In this document: positions 26,428 through 35,209 of the stretch, piece after piece | Position numbering within the stretch: position 1 is the stretch's first letter | How the letters are laid out: each line of letters starts with the position of its first letter | Assembly (NCBI RefSeq): GCF_002294995.1 | Contig: NZ_NSGF01000013.1 | Coordinates: forward strand, 1 to 64,000 | Direction: 5' to 3' | Origin: Mesorhizobium sp. WSM3860 | Lineage (GTDB): Bacteria; Pseudomonadota; Alphaproteobacteria; Rhizobiales; Rhizobiaceae | Length of the DNA stretch: 64,000 nt | The notes under the pieces: generated by a model | The model's input: only the letters and a program-made list of their open reading frames with translations | The model's database searches: none | Told to the model about the DNA's origin: nothing | Made by a program: the position numbers and the translations under genes

Positions 26428-26640
26428 TCATCGCCAGAATGGCTTTGCCAGCTCGAGCTCGACTTCTTCTTCCGTCAAGCCAATATCGTCGATCATGTGC
26501 GGTGCATCCCTGGCCAGTCGCGCGAGTTCATTGCGATAGAAAAGCCGTTCCCGCCAAGTTGAGATGAAGGCGGTTATTCTGGTCGCCTTAGACGCCTGCA
26601 CCGATTGATTGAGTGACAACGTCAGGAGTTTGTTGCTCAC
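26428..26640 (-). CDS. DUF1127 small protein
   Basis: 70 residues from a GTG at 26640, chosen because GGAGG lies 6 bases before it. The C-terminal half (WRERLFYRNELARLARDAPHMIDDIGLTEEE, in pieces RNELARLARDAP and MIDDIGL) is the DUF1127 motif. Small DUF1127 proteins in alphaproteobacteria affect phosphate and carbon metabolism and RNA turnover. It is divergent from the LysR gene with 110 bases between starts. Confidence 0.82.
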   Translation of the reverse strand: MSNKLLTLSLNQSVQASKATRITAFISTWRERLFYRNELARLARDAPHMIDDIGLTEEEVELELAKPFWR

Positions 26641-26750
26641 CGTCGGCCTCCGTGCCAACCTCGCGCCTGGAGATGACAGCGTAGGCGGATGGTGGACCCG
26701 CCACAAACCAGTCTTTCTCCGGCATAGGCTCAGAATTGCTGAGGTGGTCG

Positions 26751-27641
26751 ATGCGTCTCCCTTCGCTCAACGCGCTTCGGGCTTTCGAAGCAGCCGCGCG
26801 GCACAGGAGCTTCACGCGCGCCGCGGAGGAGCTGTGCGTGACCGAAGGAGCGATCAGCAGGCACGTCAAGCTTCTCGAGACAGCATTGCAGGTGGAGTTG
26901 TTTCGACGATTGCCACGTGGATTGGTCCTGACCGATGCGGGCCGCAATTTCCAACCCATCCTGGCGGCCGCGTTCGAAAGCATTGCCGCGGGAGCTCAAG
27001 ACCTTCAGCGGCAGCCTCGGCATCTGAAGGTCATCTGCCCGCCCACTTTCTCGATCCGGTGGCTTCTGCCGCGACTTGACCGTTTCAAGCAGCAGTGGCC
27101 TGCAATCGACATACGCCTGACGACCGCTCCCTTCGAGTGGGAAGTCTTTTTCGGAGGTGAGTTCGATCTCGCCTTCGATTGCGGTAATCCAGATCGGCCG
27201 AAAGATGTCGACGCGGTGCTGGTGCTGCAATCATTCGGCACCCCGGTTTGCTCGCCGAAGCTGTTGGAGAGAGGGGTGCCACTAACCTCTCCTGCCGACC
27301 TGGTTCACCATAACCTGCTGCATGAAACGCCCGATCGGCACGATTGGAAAGTTTGGGCCGGGCGATTTGCGCCGAACCTTCTCGACTTGAACTCGGGTGA
27401 GGTCTTTCCCAGTGCCGATATGGCATATCGTGCCGCGGCCATGGGTCAGGGCGTCGCGATCGGAGATCTCGCTGTGCTCCACGAAGAGATAACCCATGGA
27501 GAACTGGTCGTGCCGTTCAAGGAGATGCAGATCTCAGACGACACGGAGGCCTACTACCTGTGTTGCCGAAGAGATTGCTGGGCCGATCCTCGTATCGCGG
27601 CGTTCCACAAATGGATTACGGATGAGGGCAAGCAAGGGTGA
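26751..27641 (+). CDS. LysR-family regulator, GcvA-like
   Basis: 296 residues from the ATG at 26751 (GAGG 6 bases upstream). The N-terminal helix-turn-helix is LPSLNALRAFEAAARHRSFT...AEELCVTEGAISRHVKLLE, the GcvA/AmpR subgroup pattern. The effector domain includes GVAIGDLAVLHEEITHGELV. It is less GC-rich than its surroundings. The target is unknown; the divergent DUF1127 gene is one candidate. Confidence 0.9.
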   Translation: MRLPSLNALRAFEAAARHRSFTRAAEELCVTEGAISRHVKLLETALQVELFRRLPRGLVLTDAGRNFQPILAAAFESIAAGAQDLQRQPRHLKVICPPTFSIRWLLPRLDRFKQQWPAIDIRLTTAPFEWEVFFGGEFDLAFDCGNPDRPKDVDAVLVLQSFGTPVCSPKLLERGVPLTSPADLVHHNLLHETPDRHDWKVWAGRFAPNLLDLNSGEVFPSADMAYRAAAMGQGVAIGDLAVLHEEITHGELVVPFKEMQISDDTEAYYLCCRRDCWADPRIAAFHKWITDEGKQG

Positions 27642-27674
27642 CGCCTCCTGAGCGCAGTGCAAGAGGCCGCACCA

Positions 27675-29207
27675 TCAATCCATATGGGCCGCCGGCGCGC
27701 CGCCGGCGGGCGCGGCTTTCGGCTTGCGCAGCAGGATGACGAACGGAACGGCAAGCAGCGTCATCACCATCAGGAGTTTGAAGTCATTGATGTAGGAGAT
27801 CATCATCGCCTGGGCATTCACGGCGCGGTCGACCTGCGAGAGCGCCGCGGGATCGCCGGCAGCGGCCGCCGGCGAGGCCGCCCATAGGTTGGGGTTGTAC
27901 GGATTGATGAAGGCTCCGAGCTCGCTGTGGTTGATCTGCGTGTTCTGCACCATCAGCGCCGCAACGACCGAGACGCCGATCGACGAGCCGAGATTGCGCA
28001 CCAGGCTGAACAGCGAGGTGGCGTCGGTGCGGTAGCGCGCGTCGAGCGTGGCGAAGGCCACCGCCGACAGCGGCACGAACACCATGCCCATGCCGAGGCC
28101 CTGGATGACGCCCGAAGAGATGATCAGCCAGTTGTCCATCTGCGGCGTGAAGCTCGCCATGGTGTAGAGCGACTGCGCGGTGAGCAGGAAGCCGATCGCG
28201 ACCAGAATACGCGCGTCGATCCTGTGCATGATGCGGCCGACGAACAGCATAGAAATCATCGTGCCGATGCCGCGCGGACCCAGCACGACGCCGATGGTGA
28301 CGGTCGGGTAGCCGAAGATGTTGGCAAGCATCGGCGGCAGCAGCGACATCGAAGCCAGGATCAGCACGCCCATGACGAAGATGAAGCCGAGCCCGGTCAC
28401 GAAATTGCGGTCGAGGAATATCTTTGGATCGATGAAGGGACGTTCGGACGTCACCGTGTGGATGATGAACACCCAGAAGCCGGTGATCGACAGCGCGAGC
28501 TCGATCCAGATTTCGGTCGAAGAGAACCAGTCGACCTCGCCGCCGCGGTCGAGCATCAGCTGCAGCGCGCCGACGCCGAGCGAGAGCATGGCGAAGCCGA
28601 AGAAATCGAAGCTGCGCACGCGCTTGGCGACGACAGGCAGATAGGCGGCCATGCCGATGAAGGCGAGGATGCCGACCGGCAGGTTGATGAAGAACACCCA
28701 GCGCCAGTTGAAATTCTCGGTCAGCCAGCCGCCGAGCGTCGGGCCGAGGATCGGCCCCAGCATGATGCCGGCGCCCCAGATGGCCATCGCCTGGCCGTGG
28801 CGTTCGCGGGGGTTGATATCGAGCAGGAAGGTCTGCGACAGCGGCACGATCGCCGCGCCGAACACGCCCTGCAGCAGGCGGAAGAGCACCATCGTCTCGA
28901 GGCTCCAGGCCAGGCCGCAAAGCATGGAGAAGATGGTGAAGCCGACGACGGAGGCCAGGAACAGCTCCTTGCGGCCGAGGCGGTCGGCGAGCCAGCCGGT
29001 GACCGGCGTCATGATGGCCGCGGCGACGATATAGGAAGTCAGCACCCAGTTGATATTGTCGGGCGATGCGCCGAGGTCGCCGGTCATGGTCGGCAGCGCG
29101 ACATTGGCAATCGTGGTGTCGAGCGCCTGCATGACGGTCGCCAGCATCAGCGCGACCGTGATCAGGCCGCGGTGCGGTACTTCCTTGAAGGGTTCGGGCG
29201 TGCTCAT
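27675..29207 (-). CDS. EmrB/QacA (DHA2) MFS drug-efflux pump
   Basis: 510 residues with 14 predicted helices. LDTTIANVALPTMTGDLGAS is the DHA2 motif D1; GWLADRLGRKELFL is motif A; GPILGPTLGGWLTENFNWRW is motif C (antiporter motif). It should export toxic compounds in exchange for protons, using the EmrA-like adaptor encoded upstream. The 291-base gap to emrA is unusual for this operon type. Confidence 0.93.
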   Translation of the reverse strand: MSTPEPFKEVPHRGLITVALMLATVMQALDTTIANVALPTMTGDLGASPDNINWVLTSYIVAAAIMTPVTGWLADRLGRKELFLASVVGFTIFSMLCGLAWSLETMVLFRLLQGVFGAAIVPLSQTFLLDINPRERHGQAMAIWGAGIMLGPILGPTLGGWLTENFNWRWVFFINLPVGILAFIGMAAYLPVVAKRVRSFDFFGFAMLSLGVGALQLMLDRGGEVDWFSSTEIWIELALSITGFWVFIIHTVTSERPFIDPKIFLDRNFVTGLGFIFVMGVLILASMSLLPPMLANIFGYPTVTIGVVLGPRGIGTMISMLFVGRIMHRIDARILVAIGFLLTAQSLYTMASFTPQMDNWLIISSGVIQGLGMGMVFVPLSAVAFATLDARYRTDATSLFSLVRNLGSSIGVSVVAALMVQNTQINHSELGAFINPYNPNLWAASPAAAAGDPAALSQVDRAVNAQAMMISYINDFKLLMVMTLLAVPFVILLRKPKAAPAGGAPAAHMD

Positions 29208-29247
29208 GGTGCTGAACTTCCAGCAGGTAACAAAAACGGGTACATTG

Positions 29248-29449
29248 GGTTTCCGGGCGGCGAGGCCCTCCTTTGAGACCCTCGTCGCGGTGGGACGCGA
29301 GGCTCGATGTGGGGGTTACATCGACCGAAAGTCTCTGTTGGAGCGGATGCCAGCCGCCCGGAAACCTGAGGACCGACAGGTCCGTGTCGAAAGCCTCTGC
29401 CTTGGATCGACCTGCGACGCGGCTCGCCTCAAACGCTCGGCGTCCCACC
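29248..29449 (-). repeat. Structured inverted-repeat region between emrA and emrB
   Basis: GGTTTCCGGGCGGC at 29248-29261 pairs perfectly with GCCGCCCGGAAACC at 29353-29366. GGTGGGACGC at 29289-29298 pairs with GCGTCCCACC at 29440-29449, so the two long stems are interlocked rather than nested. No coding frame on either strand looks real. It could be a repeat element, an RNA processing site or an attenuator within the operon. Confidence 0.55.
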
Positions 29450-29498
29450 CCTCAGACCATTCCCTTCGGCCCGCTCATGCCGCGGGCTTCACTTTGCT

Positions 29499-30683
29499 TT
29501 ACTGCGCGTGCTCGCCGGCCGTGGCGTGACCGAAGATCGACGGCAGGCCGCGCGCGACGCCGGTATCGACGGTGACCGTCGCGCTCATGCCGGTGCGCAG
29601 CGCCATCTTGGCGTCGGGGTCGGTCAGTTCCAGGCGCACGGGAATGCGCTGGGTGACCTTGACCCAATTGCCGGTGGCGTTCTGCGCGGGCAGCAGCGAG
29701 AACTCGGCCCCCGTGCCGGCGCCGATCGCCTTGACGGTCGCCTCGAAGGTCCGTCCCGGATAGGTGTCGACCACGATCTCGGCCTTCTGGCCCGGCTTCA
29801 TATGGGTCAGCTGGGTTTCCTTGAAGTTGGCGTCGATCCAGGTGTCGTCCGTCTCGACCAGCGCGAACAGCGGCGTGCCGACCGAGACATACTGGCCGAC
29901 CTTGAAGGACGAGGCCTGGTAGACGATGCCCTCGGCCGGCGCTTTCACCGTGGTCTGCGAGAGATTGTAGGCGGCCTTTTCGCGCGCGGCGAGCGCCGAC
30001 ATCACGCTCGGATGCTTGTCGGTCTCGATGTCCGGGTTGCCGCCAAGCGCCGCCTTAGCGCTGATGATGCCCTGCTCGGCGACCGCAAGCTGCTGCTTGG
30101 CCTTGTCGAGATCGTTGCGGGCCTCGTCCAGCGACGACTTGGCATTGATGCCCTTCTGGGCGAGATCGGCGGCGCGGTCATATTGCGACTGCGCATAGTC
30201 GAGCTCGCTCTTGGCCGACCTCTGCTGCGCCATCGCCTGGCTGTAGGCGGCGCGCAGCTGCTCGACATTGAGCCGCGCGGCGGCAACAGCCGCGTCGGCC
30301 TGGGCCAGCGCGATCTTGTAAGGCTCGGGGTCGATGACGAAGAGAAGGTCGCCCGTCTTGACCGTCTGGTTGTCGGCAATGCCGACCTGGACGATGCGGC
30401 CGGCCGTATCCGAGGCGATCGAAATCCTGGCCTGCTGCAGGTTGGCGTTCTCGGTCTCCTGGTAGCGTCCGCCGGTGACCCAGACATAGGCGCCGCCAGC
30501 GAGCAGCGCCAGCGGCAGGGCGACCATCAAAAGGAAGCGGCCGGTGCGGCGCTTCTTCTTCGGTGCTGCCGGTGCGGGCTGCGGCTCCGCTGCCGCTGAG
30601 ACTGGAGCAGCCTCCGGCTTCGCCGGCGCTTCCATCTCGAGCTTGGTGATGTTGTCGTCTATCTTCTTGGCTGCCGCGTTCAT
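29499..30683 (-). CDS. EmrA/HlyD-family membrane-fusion adaptor
   Basis: 394 residues. A proline/alanine-rich cytoplasmic N-terminus and one helix (RFLLMVALPLALLAGGAYVWV) precede a lipoyl half-motif, a long coiled-coil hairpin (about 120-220, rich in Ala, Gln and Glu) and a beta-barrel with VKAPAEGIVYQ. It bridges the EmrB-like pump to an outer-membrane channel, none of which is encoded here. Its ATG overlaps the marR stop (ATGA). Confidence 0.92.
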   Translation of the reverse strand: MNAAAKKIDDNITKLEMEAPAKPEAAPVSAAAEPQPAPAAPKKKRRTGRFLLMVALPLALLAGGAYVWVTGGRYQETENANLQQARISIASDTAGRIVQVGIADNQTVKTGDLLFVIDPEPYKIALAQADAAVAAARLNVEQLRAAYSQAMAQQRSAKSELDYAQSQYDRAADLAQKGINAKSSLDEARNDLDKAKQQLAVAEQGIISAKAALGGNPDIETDKHPSVMSALAAREKAAYNLSQTTVKAPAEGIVYQASSFKVGQYVSVGTPLFALVETDDTWIDANFKETQLTHMKPGQKAEIVVDTYPGRTFEATVKAIGAGTGAEFSLLPAQNATGNWVKVTQRIPVRLELTDPDAKMALRTGMSATVTVDTGVARGLPSIFGHATAGEHAQ

Positions 30684-31168
30684 GCTGCCCGCCCTTCCGT
30701 ATTCTTGATCTTTTCCAAGGACGACGTCTCGCCGTCGGTCAAATTCTGCACGATGGTGTCGAGCACCCGGATCAGGATGCGGCGGTCTTCCAGCGACACG
30801 CCGGTAAGCGATTCCTCATAGACCTCGCCGGCAAGGCTTTTGACATCGGCGTAGGCCGCGTTGGCCTTCTCGGTCGGGAAGATCATGCGCACACGCCGGT
30901 CGGCCGCGTCGGCGCGACGCTCGATCCAGCCGCCCTCCTCCATCCGGTCGACGAGGCGCGAGACGCTGATCGGCTCGATCTCGAGCAGTTCGGCAAGCCG
31001 TGCCTGCGCGACACCGGCCTCCTTGGCGACGCGGACGAGAAGCCGCCATTGCGCCGAGGAGAGGCCCAGTCCACTGGCGCGCGCCTCGAAGCGCTTGCGC
31101 ATGAGGCGCTGCACGTCGTGGATCAAAAATCCCAATCTGTCGATGCCGTCTGAAACCATGAGCGGCAT
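30680..31168 (-). CDS. MarR-family repressor of the emrAB-like operon
   Basis: 162 residues with winged-helix core LAELLEIEPISVSRLVDRMEEGGWIERRADAADRR (for example EPISVSRLVDRMEEGGWIER) and the MarR wing DRRVRMIFPTEKA. First gene of marR-emrA-emrB, so it probably represses its own operon until a pump substrate binds. A palindrome lies 7 bases upstream of the ATG. There is no clear ribosome site before either possible ATG (31168 or 31159), so the mRNA may be leaderless or nearly so. Confidence 0.92.
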   Translation of the reverse strand: MPLMVSDGIDRLGFLIHDVQRLMRKRFEARASGLGLSSAQWRLLVRVAKEAGVAQARLAELLEIEPISVSRLVDRMEEGGWIERRADAADRRVRMIFPTEKANAAYADVKSLAGEVYEESLTGVSLEDRRILIRVLDTIVQNLTDGETSSLEKIKNTEGRAA

Positions 31169-31174
31169 ATATAA

Positions 31175-31186
31175 TAAGCGTGCTTA
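31175..31186. promoter_or_regulatory. Probable MarR operator and overlapping -10 region
   Basis: TAAGC-GT-GCTTA is a perfect inverted repeat 7 bases before the marR start; flanking bases extend it imperfectly (AATAAGC...GCTTACTATT). On the marR strand TATTAT lies within it and would serve as a -10 box, so repressor binding would block transcription directly. Confidence 0.6.
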
Positions 31187-31432
31187 CTATTCAAGTGGCA
31201 TGCGTTGTTCCGGAAGCCGGCAAACCGCATGGCAGCCAGCCCGAGCTGCATGGTCGGAGGTCGGCAAGGCGGGGCATTTGAGCGCCGCAGAGCGCCGGCG
31301 CCGGCGCCGTCCTTAGGGGATGGGTGCATGGCCGGTGCCAACCGCCTGAGATTCACTGTATCTTAGCAGCTGTGCTGGTGCCGTTCGGCATCTTTGTGAT
31401 ACATCTGGCGGCGAGGATCGGGGGATCATCGC

Positions 31433-32041
31433 ATGCCGACGCTCTACGCGCTGAAGCCGGCTTTCCAGGACAGGCTGCGGCCGCTGGTCAACAGGCTGGC
31501 GGCGATGGGCATGACCGCCAACAGCATAACGGTCGCGGCTGCTCTGCTGTCTATCGCGGCTGGAACCGCGATCGCGGCCTTGCCCGGTTGGAGCCCGCTG
31601 CTCTTCCTCATCCCCCTTGTGCTTTTCGCGCGCATGGCGCTCAACGCGATTGACGGCATGCTGGCGCGCGAGCATGGCCAGGCCACAACGCTCGGCATGT
31701 ATCTCAACGAGATCTGCGATGTCGTCTCCGACCTGGCGCTGATCCTGCCCTTCGCCGCCTTTGCGCAATTCGGCGCCTGGGGCGTCGTCGCCTTTGCCAT
31801 CGCCGCGGCGCTCACCGAGTTCGCCGGCGTGCTCGGCATCGCCGCCGGGATCGGGCGGAACTATGCCGGGCCGTTCGGCAAGAGCGACAGGGCGCTGGCG
31901 CTCGGCGTGGTCGCCGTGCTCGCCGCCGCCGGGCTCTGGCCGGCGGCAATCGCGCCCTTTGTGTTTCCGGCCATGGCTACGCTTTCACTGCTGACCGCCA
32001 TAAACCGGATACGCGCCGGTCTTATTGGCAGCACCGGCTGA
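31433..32041 (+). CDS. CDP-alcohol phosphatidyltransferase, YnbA-like, with altered metal site
   Basis: 202 residues, about five to six membrane helices. The family signature normally reads DxxDGxxAR-x8-GxxxDxxxD. Here it reads NAIDGMLAR, eight residues, then GMYLNEICD, so the first and third acidic residues are Asn. The rest of the motif is intact. The enzyme class transfers a phosphatidyl group from a CDP-lipid to an alcohol. It is the first gene of a six-gene set resembling E. coli ynbABCD; GGGGGA lies upstream of the ATG. The acceptor alcohol cannot be deduced. Confidence 0.88.
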   Translation: MPTLYALKPAFQDRLRPLVNRLAAMGMTANSITVAAALLSIAAGTAIAALPGWSPLLFLIPLVLFARMALNAIDGMLAREHGQATTLGMYLNEICDVVSDLALILPFAAFAQFGAWGVVAFAIAAALTEFAGVLGIAAGIGRNYAGPFGKSDRALALGVVAVLAAAGLWPAAIAPFVFPAMATLSLLTAINRIRAGLIGSTG

Positions 32042-32056
32042 GCATCGAGGCTCGCC

Positions 32057-33865
32057 ATGCCGCCCGGGGGAACCACCATGCTTCACGAACAGGTCGCCAG
32101 CGCGCCGGCGGAAAGCCTTGCGCGGCAGGCGCAGGAACGCACCTTTCGCAGCCATGACGGCACGCAGATCTTTTACCGCTACTGGCCGGCGATGTCGGCC
32201 ACGGCCAAGGGCGCGGTCGTGCTCTTCCATCGCGGGCACGAGCATGGCGGCCGCATGGCGCATCTGGTCGACGAACTCAGCATGCCCGACTACGCCTTCT
32301 ACGCCTGGGATGCGCGCGGCAACGGCCGCTCCGCCGGGGAGCGTGGCTATGCACCCTCCTTCGCAGCACTTGTGCGCGATATCGACTGCTTCATGCGCGA
32401 GATCGCCGCTAGGGACGGCTTCGCCGCGCAGGACATCGCGTTGATCACGCAGTCCTTCGGCGCCGTGCTTGCAGCCGCGTGGGTGCACGACTACGCGCCG
32501 AAACTGCGCGCCATGGTGCTCGCCTCGCCCGCCTTCTCGGTCAAGCTCTATGTCCCTTTCGCCAAGGAAGGCATTGCGCTGTGGCAAAAGATCAAGGGGC
32601 GCTTCTTCGTCAATTCCTACGTCAAGGCGAACCTCCTCACTCATGATCCTGTGCGCATCGCTTCCTTCGAAAACGACAAGCTGATCACAAGGCCGATCGC
32701 CTCGAATATCCTGGTCGAGCTCTATCAGCACGCGGCGCGCATCGTTGCCGATGCGCGCGCCATCACCGTGCCGACGCAGCTTCTTCTGTCGGGCAGCGAC
32801 TGGGTGGTGCGGCACGCGCCCCAGCACGAGTTCTTCGTCAATCTCGGCAGCCGTGTGAAGGAACGCCACGTGCTGCCGGGCTTCTTCCACGATACGCTTG
32901 GCGAGCGCGACCGCGCCAAGGCGCTCGACCTCGTCCGGCCGTTCCTCGAAGCGCAGTTCGCGGCACCCGCAGAGGCTGCCGACCTGAAGCAGGCGGACGT
33001 CGCCGGCTACACGCGCGACGAGGCCGACCGCCTAGCCTCGCCCCTCGATCTCCTCTCGCCCAAGGGCCTCTACTGGACGATGAGCCGCGCCTTCATCCGC
33101 ATCGGCAGCTGGTTCTCGCGCGGCATGAAGGTCGGCGTTACCACCGGCTTCGATTCCGGTTCGACGCTCGACTATGTCTATGAGAACGAGCCGCGCGGCC
33201 TTGGGCCGATCGGCCGCATGGTCGACCGGACCTTCCTCGACGCCATCGGTTGGCGCGGCATCCGCCAGCGCAAACTTCACATCGAAGAGCTGATCGGCTC
33301 GGCGCTGGCAATACTGAAGGCCGCTGGGCGGGCCACCAACATCCTGGACATTGCGTCTGGCCACGGCCGCTACGTCCTCGACGCGATCGACAAAAGCCGG
33401 GAGCAACCGACCAGCGTTCGGCTGCGCGACTATTCCGACCTCAATGTCGAGCTTGGCCGCAAGCTGATCGCCGAGCGGCAATTGCCGGCCAGCGTGTCGT
33501 TCCAGCGCGCCGACGCCTTCGACGGCGACGGGCTCGCCGCGCTCGATCCTGCGCCGGACCTCGCCATCGTCTCCGGACTTTACGAGCTTTTCTCCGACAA
33601 TGCGCTGATTGCGCGCTCGCTCGGCGGCCTGGCCCGCGCCATGCAGCCGGGCAGCCTGCTGATCTACACCAACCAGCCCTGGCATCCGCAGCTCGAAATG
33701 ATCGCGCGCAGCCTGACCTCGCATCGCGGCGGCCAGGCCTGGGTGATGCGGCGGCGCACGCAAGGCGAGATGGATCAGCTGGTCGAGGCGGCGGGCTTCG
33801 AGAAGCTCGACCAGCGCATCGACCAATGGGGCATCTTCACCGTCTCGCTGGCAAGGCGGCTTTAG
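32057..33865 (+). CDS. Alpha/beta-hydrolase / SAM-methyltransferase fusion, YnbC-like
   Basis: 602 residues from ATG 32057 (GAGG 6 bases upstream); ATG 32078 is an alternative. Residues 30-305 form a monoglyceride-lipase-like hydrolase: FHRGHEHGGR, nucleophile elbow TQSFGA (first Gly of GxSxG is Thr), Asp in SGSDW and His in FFHDTLGE. Residues 320-600 form a class I methyltransferase with SAM motif LDIASGHGRYVLDA. The order and fusion match YnbC. A lysophospholipase-like cleavage coupled to methylation of the same lipid is the simplest reading. It begins 15 bases after the CDP-alcohol transferase gene. Confidence 0.88.
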   Translation: MPPGGTTMLHEQVASAPAESLARQAQERTFRSHDGTQIFYRYWPAMSATAKGAVVLFHRGHEHGGRMAHLVDELSMPDYAFYAWDARGNGRSAGERGYAPSFAALVRDIDCFMREIAARDGFAAQDIALITQSFGAVLAAAWVHDYAPKLRAMVLASPAFSVKLYVPFAKEGIALWQKIKGRFFVNSYVKANLLTHDPVRIASFENDKLITRPIASNILVELYQHAARIVADARAITVPTQLLLSGSDWVVRHAPQHEFFVNLGSRVKERHVLPGFFHDTLGERDRAKALDLVRPFLEAQFAAPAEAADLKQADVAGYTRDEADRLASPLDLLSPKGLYWTMSRAFIRIGSWFSRGMKVGVTTGFDSGSTLDYVYENEPRGLGPIGRMVDRTFLDAIGWRGIRQRKLHIEELIGSALAILKAAGRATNILDIASGHGRYVLDAIDKSREQPTSVRLRDYSDLNVELGRKLIAERQLPASVSFQRADAFDGDGLAALDPAPDLAIVSGLYELFSDNALIARSLGGLARAMQPGSLLIYTNQPWHPQLEMIARSLTSHRGGQAWVMRRRTQGEMDQLVEAAGFEKLDQRIDQWGIFTVSLARRL

Positions 33866-33877
33866 GACCCCCGCCGC

Positions 33878-35209
33878 ATGCCCTCCAGTGCCGAGCCCCC
33901 GCCACTTTCACCCAGCGCCGAACCCTATGGGCGCATCGTCCTTCGCGCAGCGCTGTGGCTCGCATTCCTCGCGCCCTTCTTCTATTCGACCTACGGCTTC
34001 GCCAATTGGCTCGCCTCGACGCGCGACCATGTCGGCAGCATCGTGTTCTCCTGGGAACACCATGTTCCGTTCGTCGCCTGGACGATCGTGCCCTACTGGT
34101 CGATCAACCTGTTCTACGGCCTGTCGCTCCTGCTCAACGACAGCCGCCAGGGCGTCGACCGGCTGGCCGGGCGCTACCTCACCGCGCAGGTCGTCGCCGT
34201 CGCCTGCTTCATCCTGTTTCCGCTGACCGCCACTTTTACGCGACCGGCAACCACCGGCCTGCCGGGTTTCCTGTTTGCCGTGCTCGGCGGCTTCGACAAG
34301 CCGTTCAACCAGGCGCCGTCGCTGCACATCGCTCTTTTGGTGATCATCTGGGATCACTGGCGCCAGCGCCTCGCCGGCCCTCTCCTGTCGCTCTGGCACG
34401 GCTGGTGCTTTCTGATCGGCGCCTCGGTGCTGACCACCTGGCAGCATCATTTCATCGACATCCCGACCGGCGCGCTGCTCGGCTTCTTCGTGCTCTGGCT
34501 CTTTCCGGCCAGAGGCGAATTGCCGTTCGCCGGTTTCCGCCTGACTGCCGACGGCAAGGCACGGCGGCTTGCGCTATCCTACGCGCTGGGCGCCGCTCTG
34601 GCGCTGACGGGCGCTGCGGCCGGCGCCCTCTCCTCCGCCCTGGCGCTCCTGCTTCTCTGGCCTTCGCTGGCGCTGGCTATCGTCGCATTCGCCTATGCCG
34701 GGGCCGGCGCGACAGTATTCCAGAAGACAGCGGATGGTCGTGTGTCGCTGGCAAGCCGCATCCTGCTTTGGCCCCATCGGCTGGGCGCCAGGGTCAATGT
34801 CTGGGCATGGACGCGCAAGCTGCCGCCGGTCGTGGCGGTCACCGACGGCGTCTTCCTTGGGCGGTTCCCTAACGCCGCCGAGGTCGATGGCTTCGGCACG
34901 GTGATCGATCTCGCCGCCGAGTTGGAGCGGCCGCGCGACGCGACGGGCCGCTGGCAAAGCTTCGGCATGCTCGATCTGCTGCCGCCACCGGCGGACACGC
35001 TCGACCAAGCGGTGGCGGCGATCGAGCCGGCGCGCCGGCAAGGCACGGTGCTGGTCTGCTGCGCGCTCGGCTTCCAGCGCAGCGCCACCGTCGTCGCCGG
35101 ATGGCTGGTCGCGACCGGCCGCTCGCACACGCCGGCGCAGGCGCGCAAGCAGCTCGCCGCGTCCGGCCGGCCGGTGCATCTTCGGATCGGACTGGACGAG
35201 CCGGCATGA
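33878..35209 (+). CDS. PAP2 / dual-specificity phosphatase fusion, YnbD-like
   Basis: 443 residues. The N-terminal two thirds are membrane helices with PAP2 elements KPFNQAPSLHIALL and HHFIDIPTGALLGFF (His and Asp of motif 3). The C-terminal 140 residues form a dual-specificity phosphatase-like domain with active-site loop VCCALGFQRSAT, that is CX5R, but the His that usually precedes the Cys is Cys. Expected to remove a phosphate from a lipid phosphate intermediate at the membrane. Twelve bases after the preceding gene, overlapping the next by ATGA. Confidence 0.88.
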   Translation: MPSSAEPPPLSPSAEPYGRIVLRAALWLAFLAPFFYSTYGFANWLASTRDHVGSIVFSWEHHVPFVAWTIVPYWSINLFYGLSLLLNDSRQGVDRLAGRYLTAQVVAVACFILFPLTATFTRPATTGLPGFLFAVLGGFDKPFNQAPSLHIALLVIIWDHWRQRLAGPLLSLWHGWCFLIGASVLTTWQHHFIDIPTGALLGFFVLWLFPARGELPFAGFRLTADGKARRLALSYALGAALALTGAAAGALSSALALLLLWPSLALAIVAFAYAGAGATVFQKTADGRVSLASRILLWPHRLGARVNVWAWTRKLPPVVAVTDGVFLGRFPNAAEVDGFGTVIDLAAELERPRDATGRWQSFGMLDLLPPPADTLDQAVAAIEPARRQGTVLVCCALGFQRSATVVAGWLVATGRSHTPAQARKQLAASGRPVHLRIGLDEPA

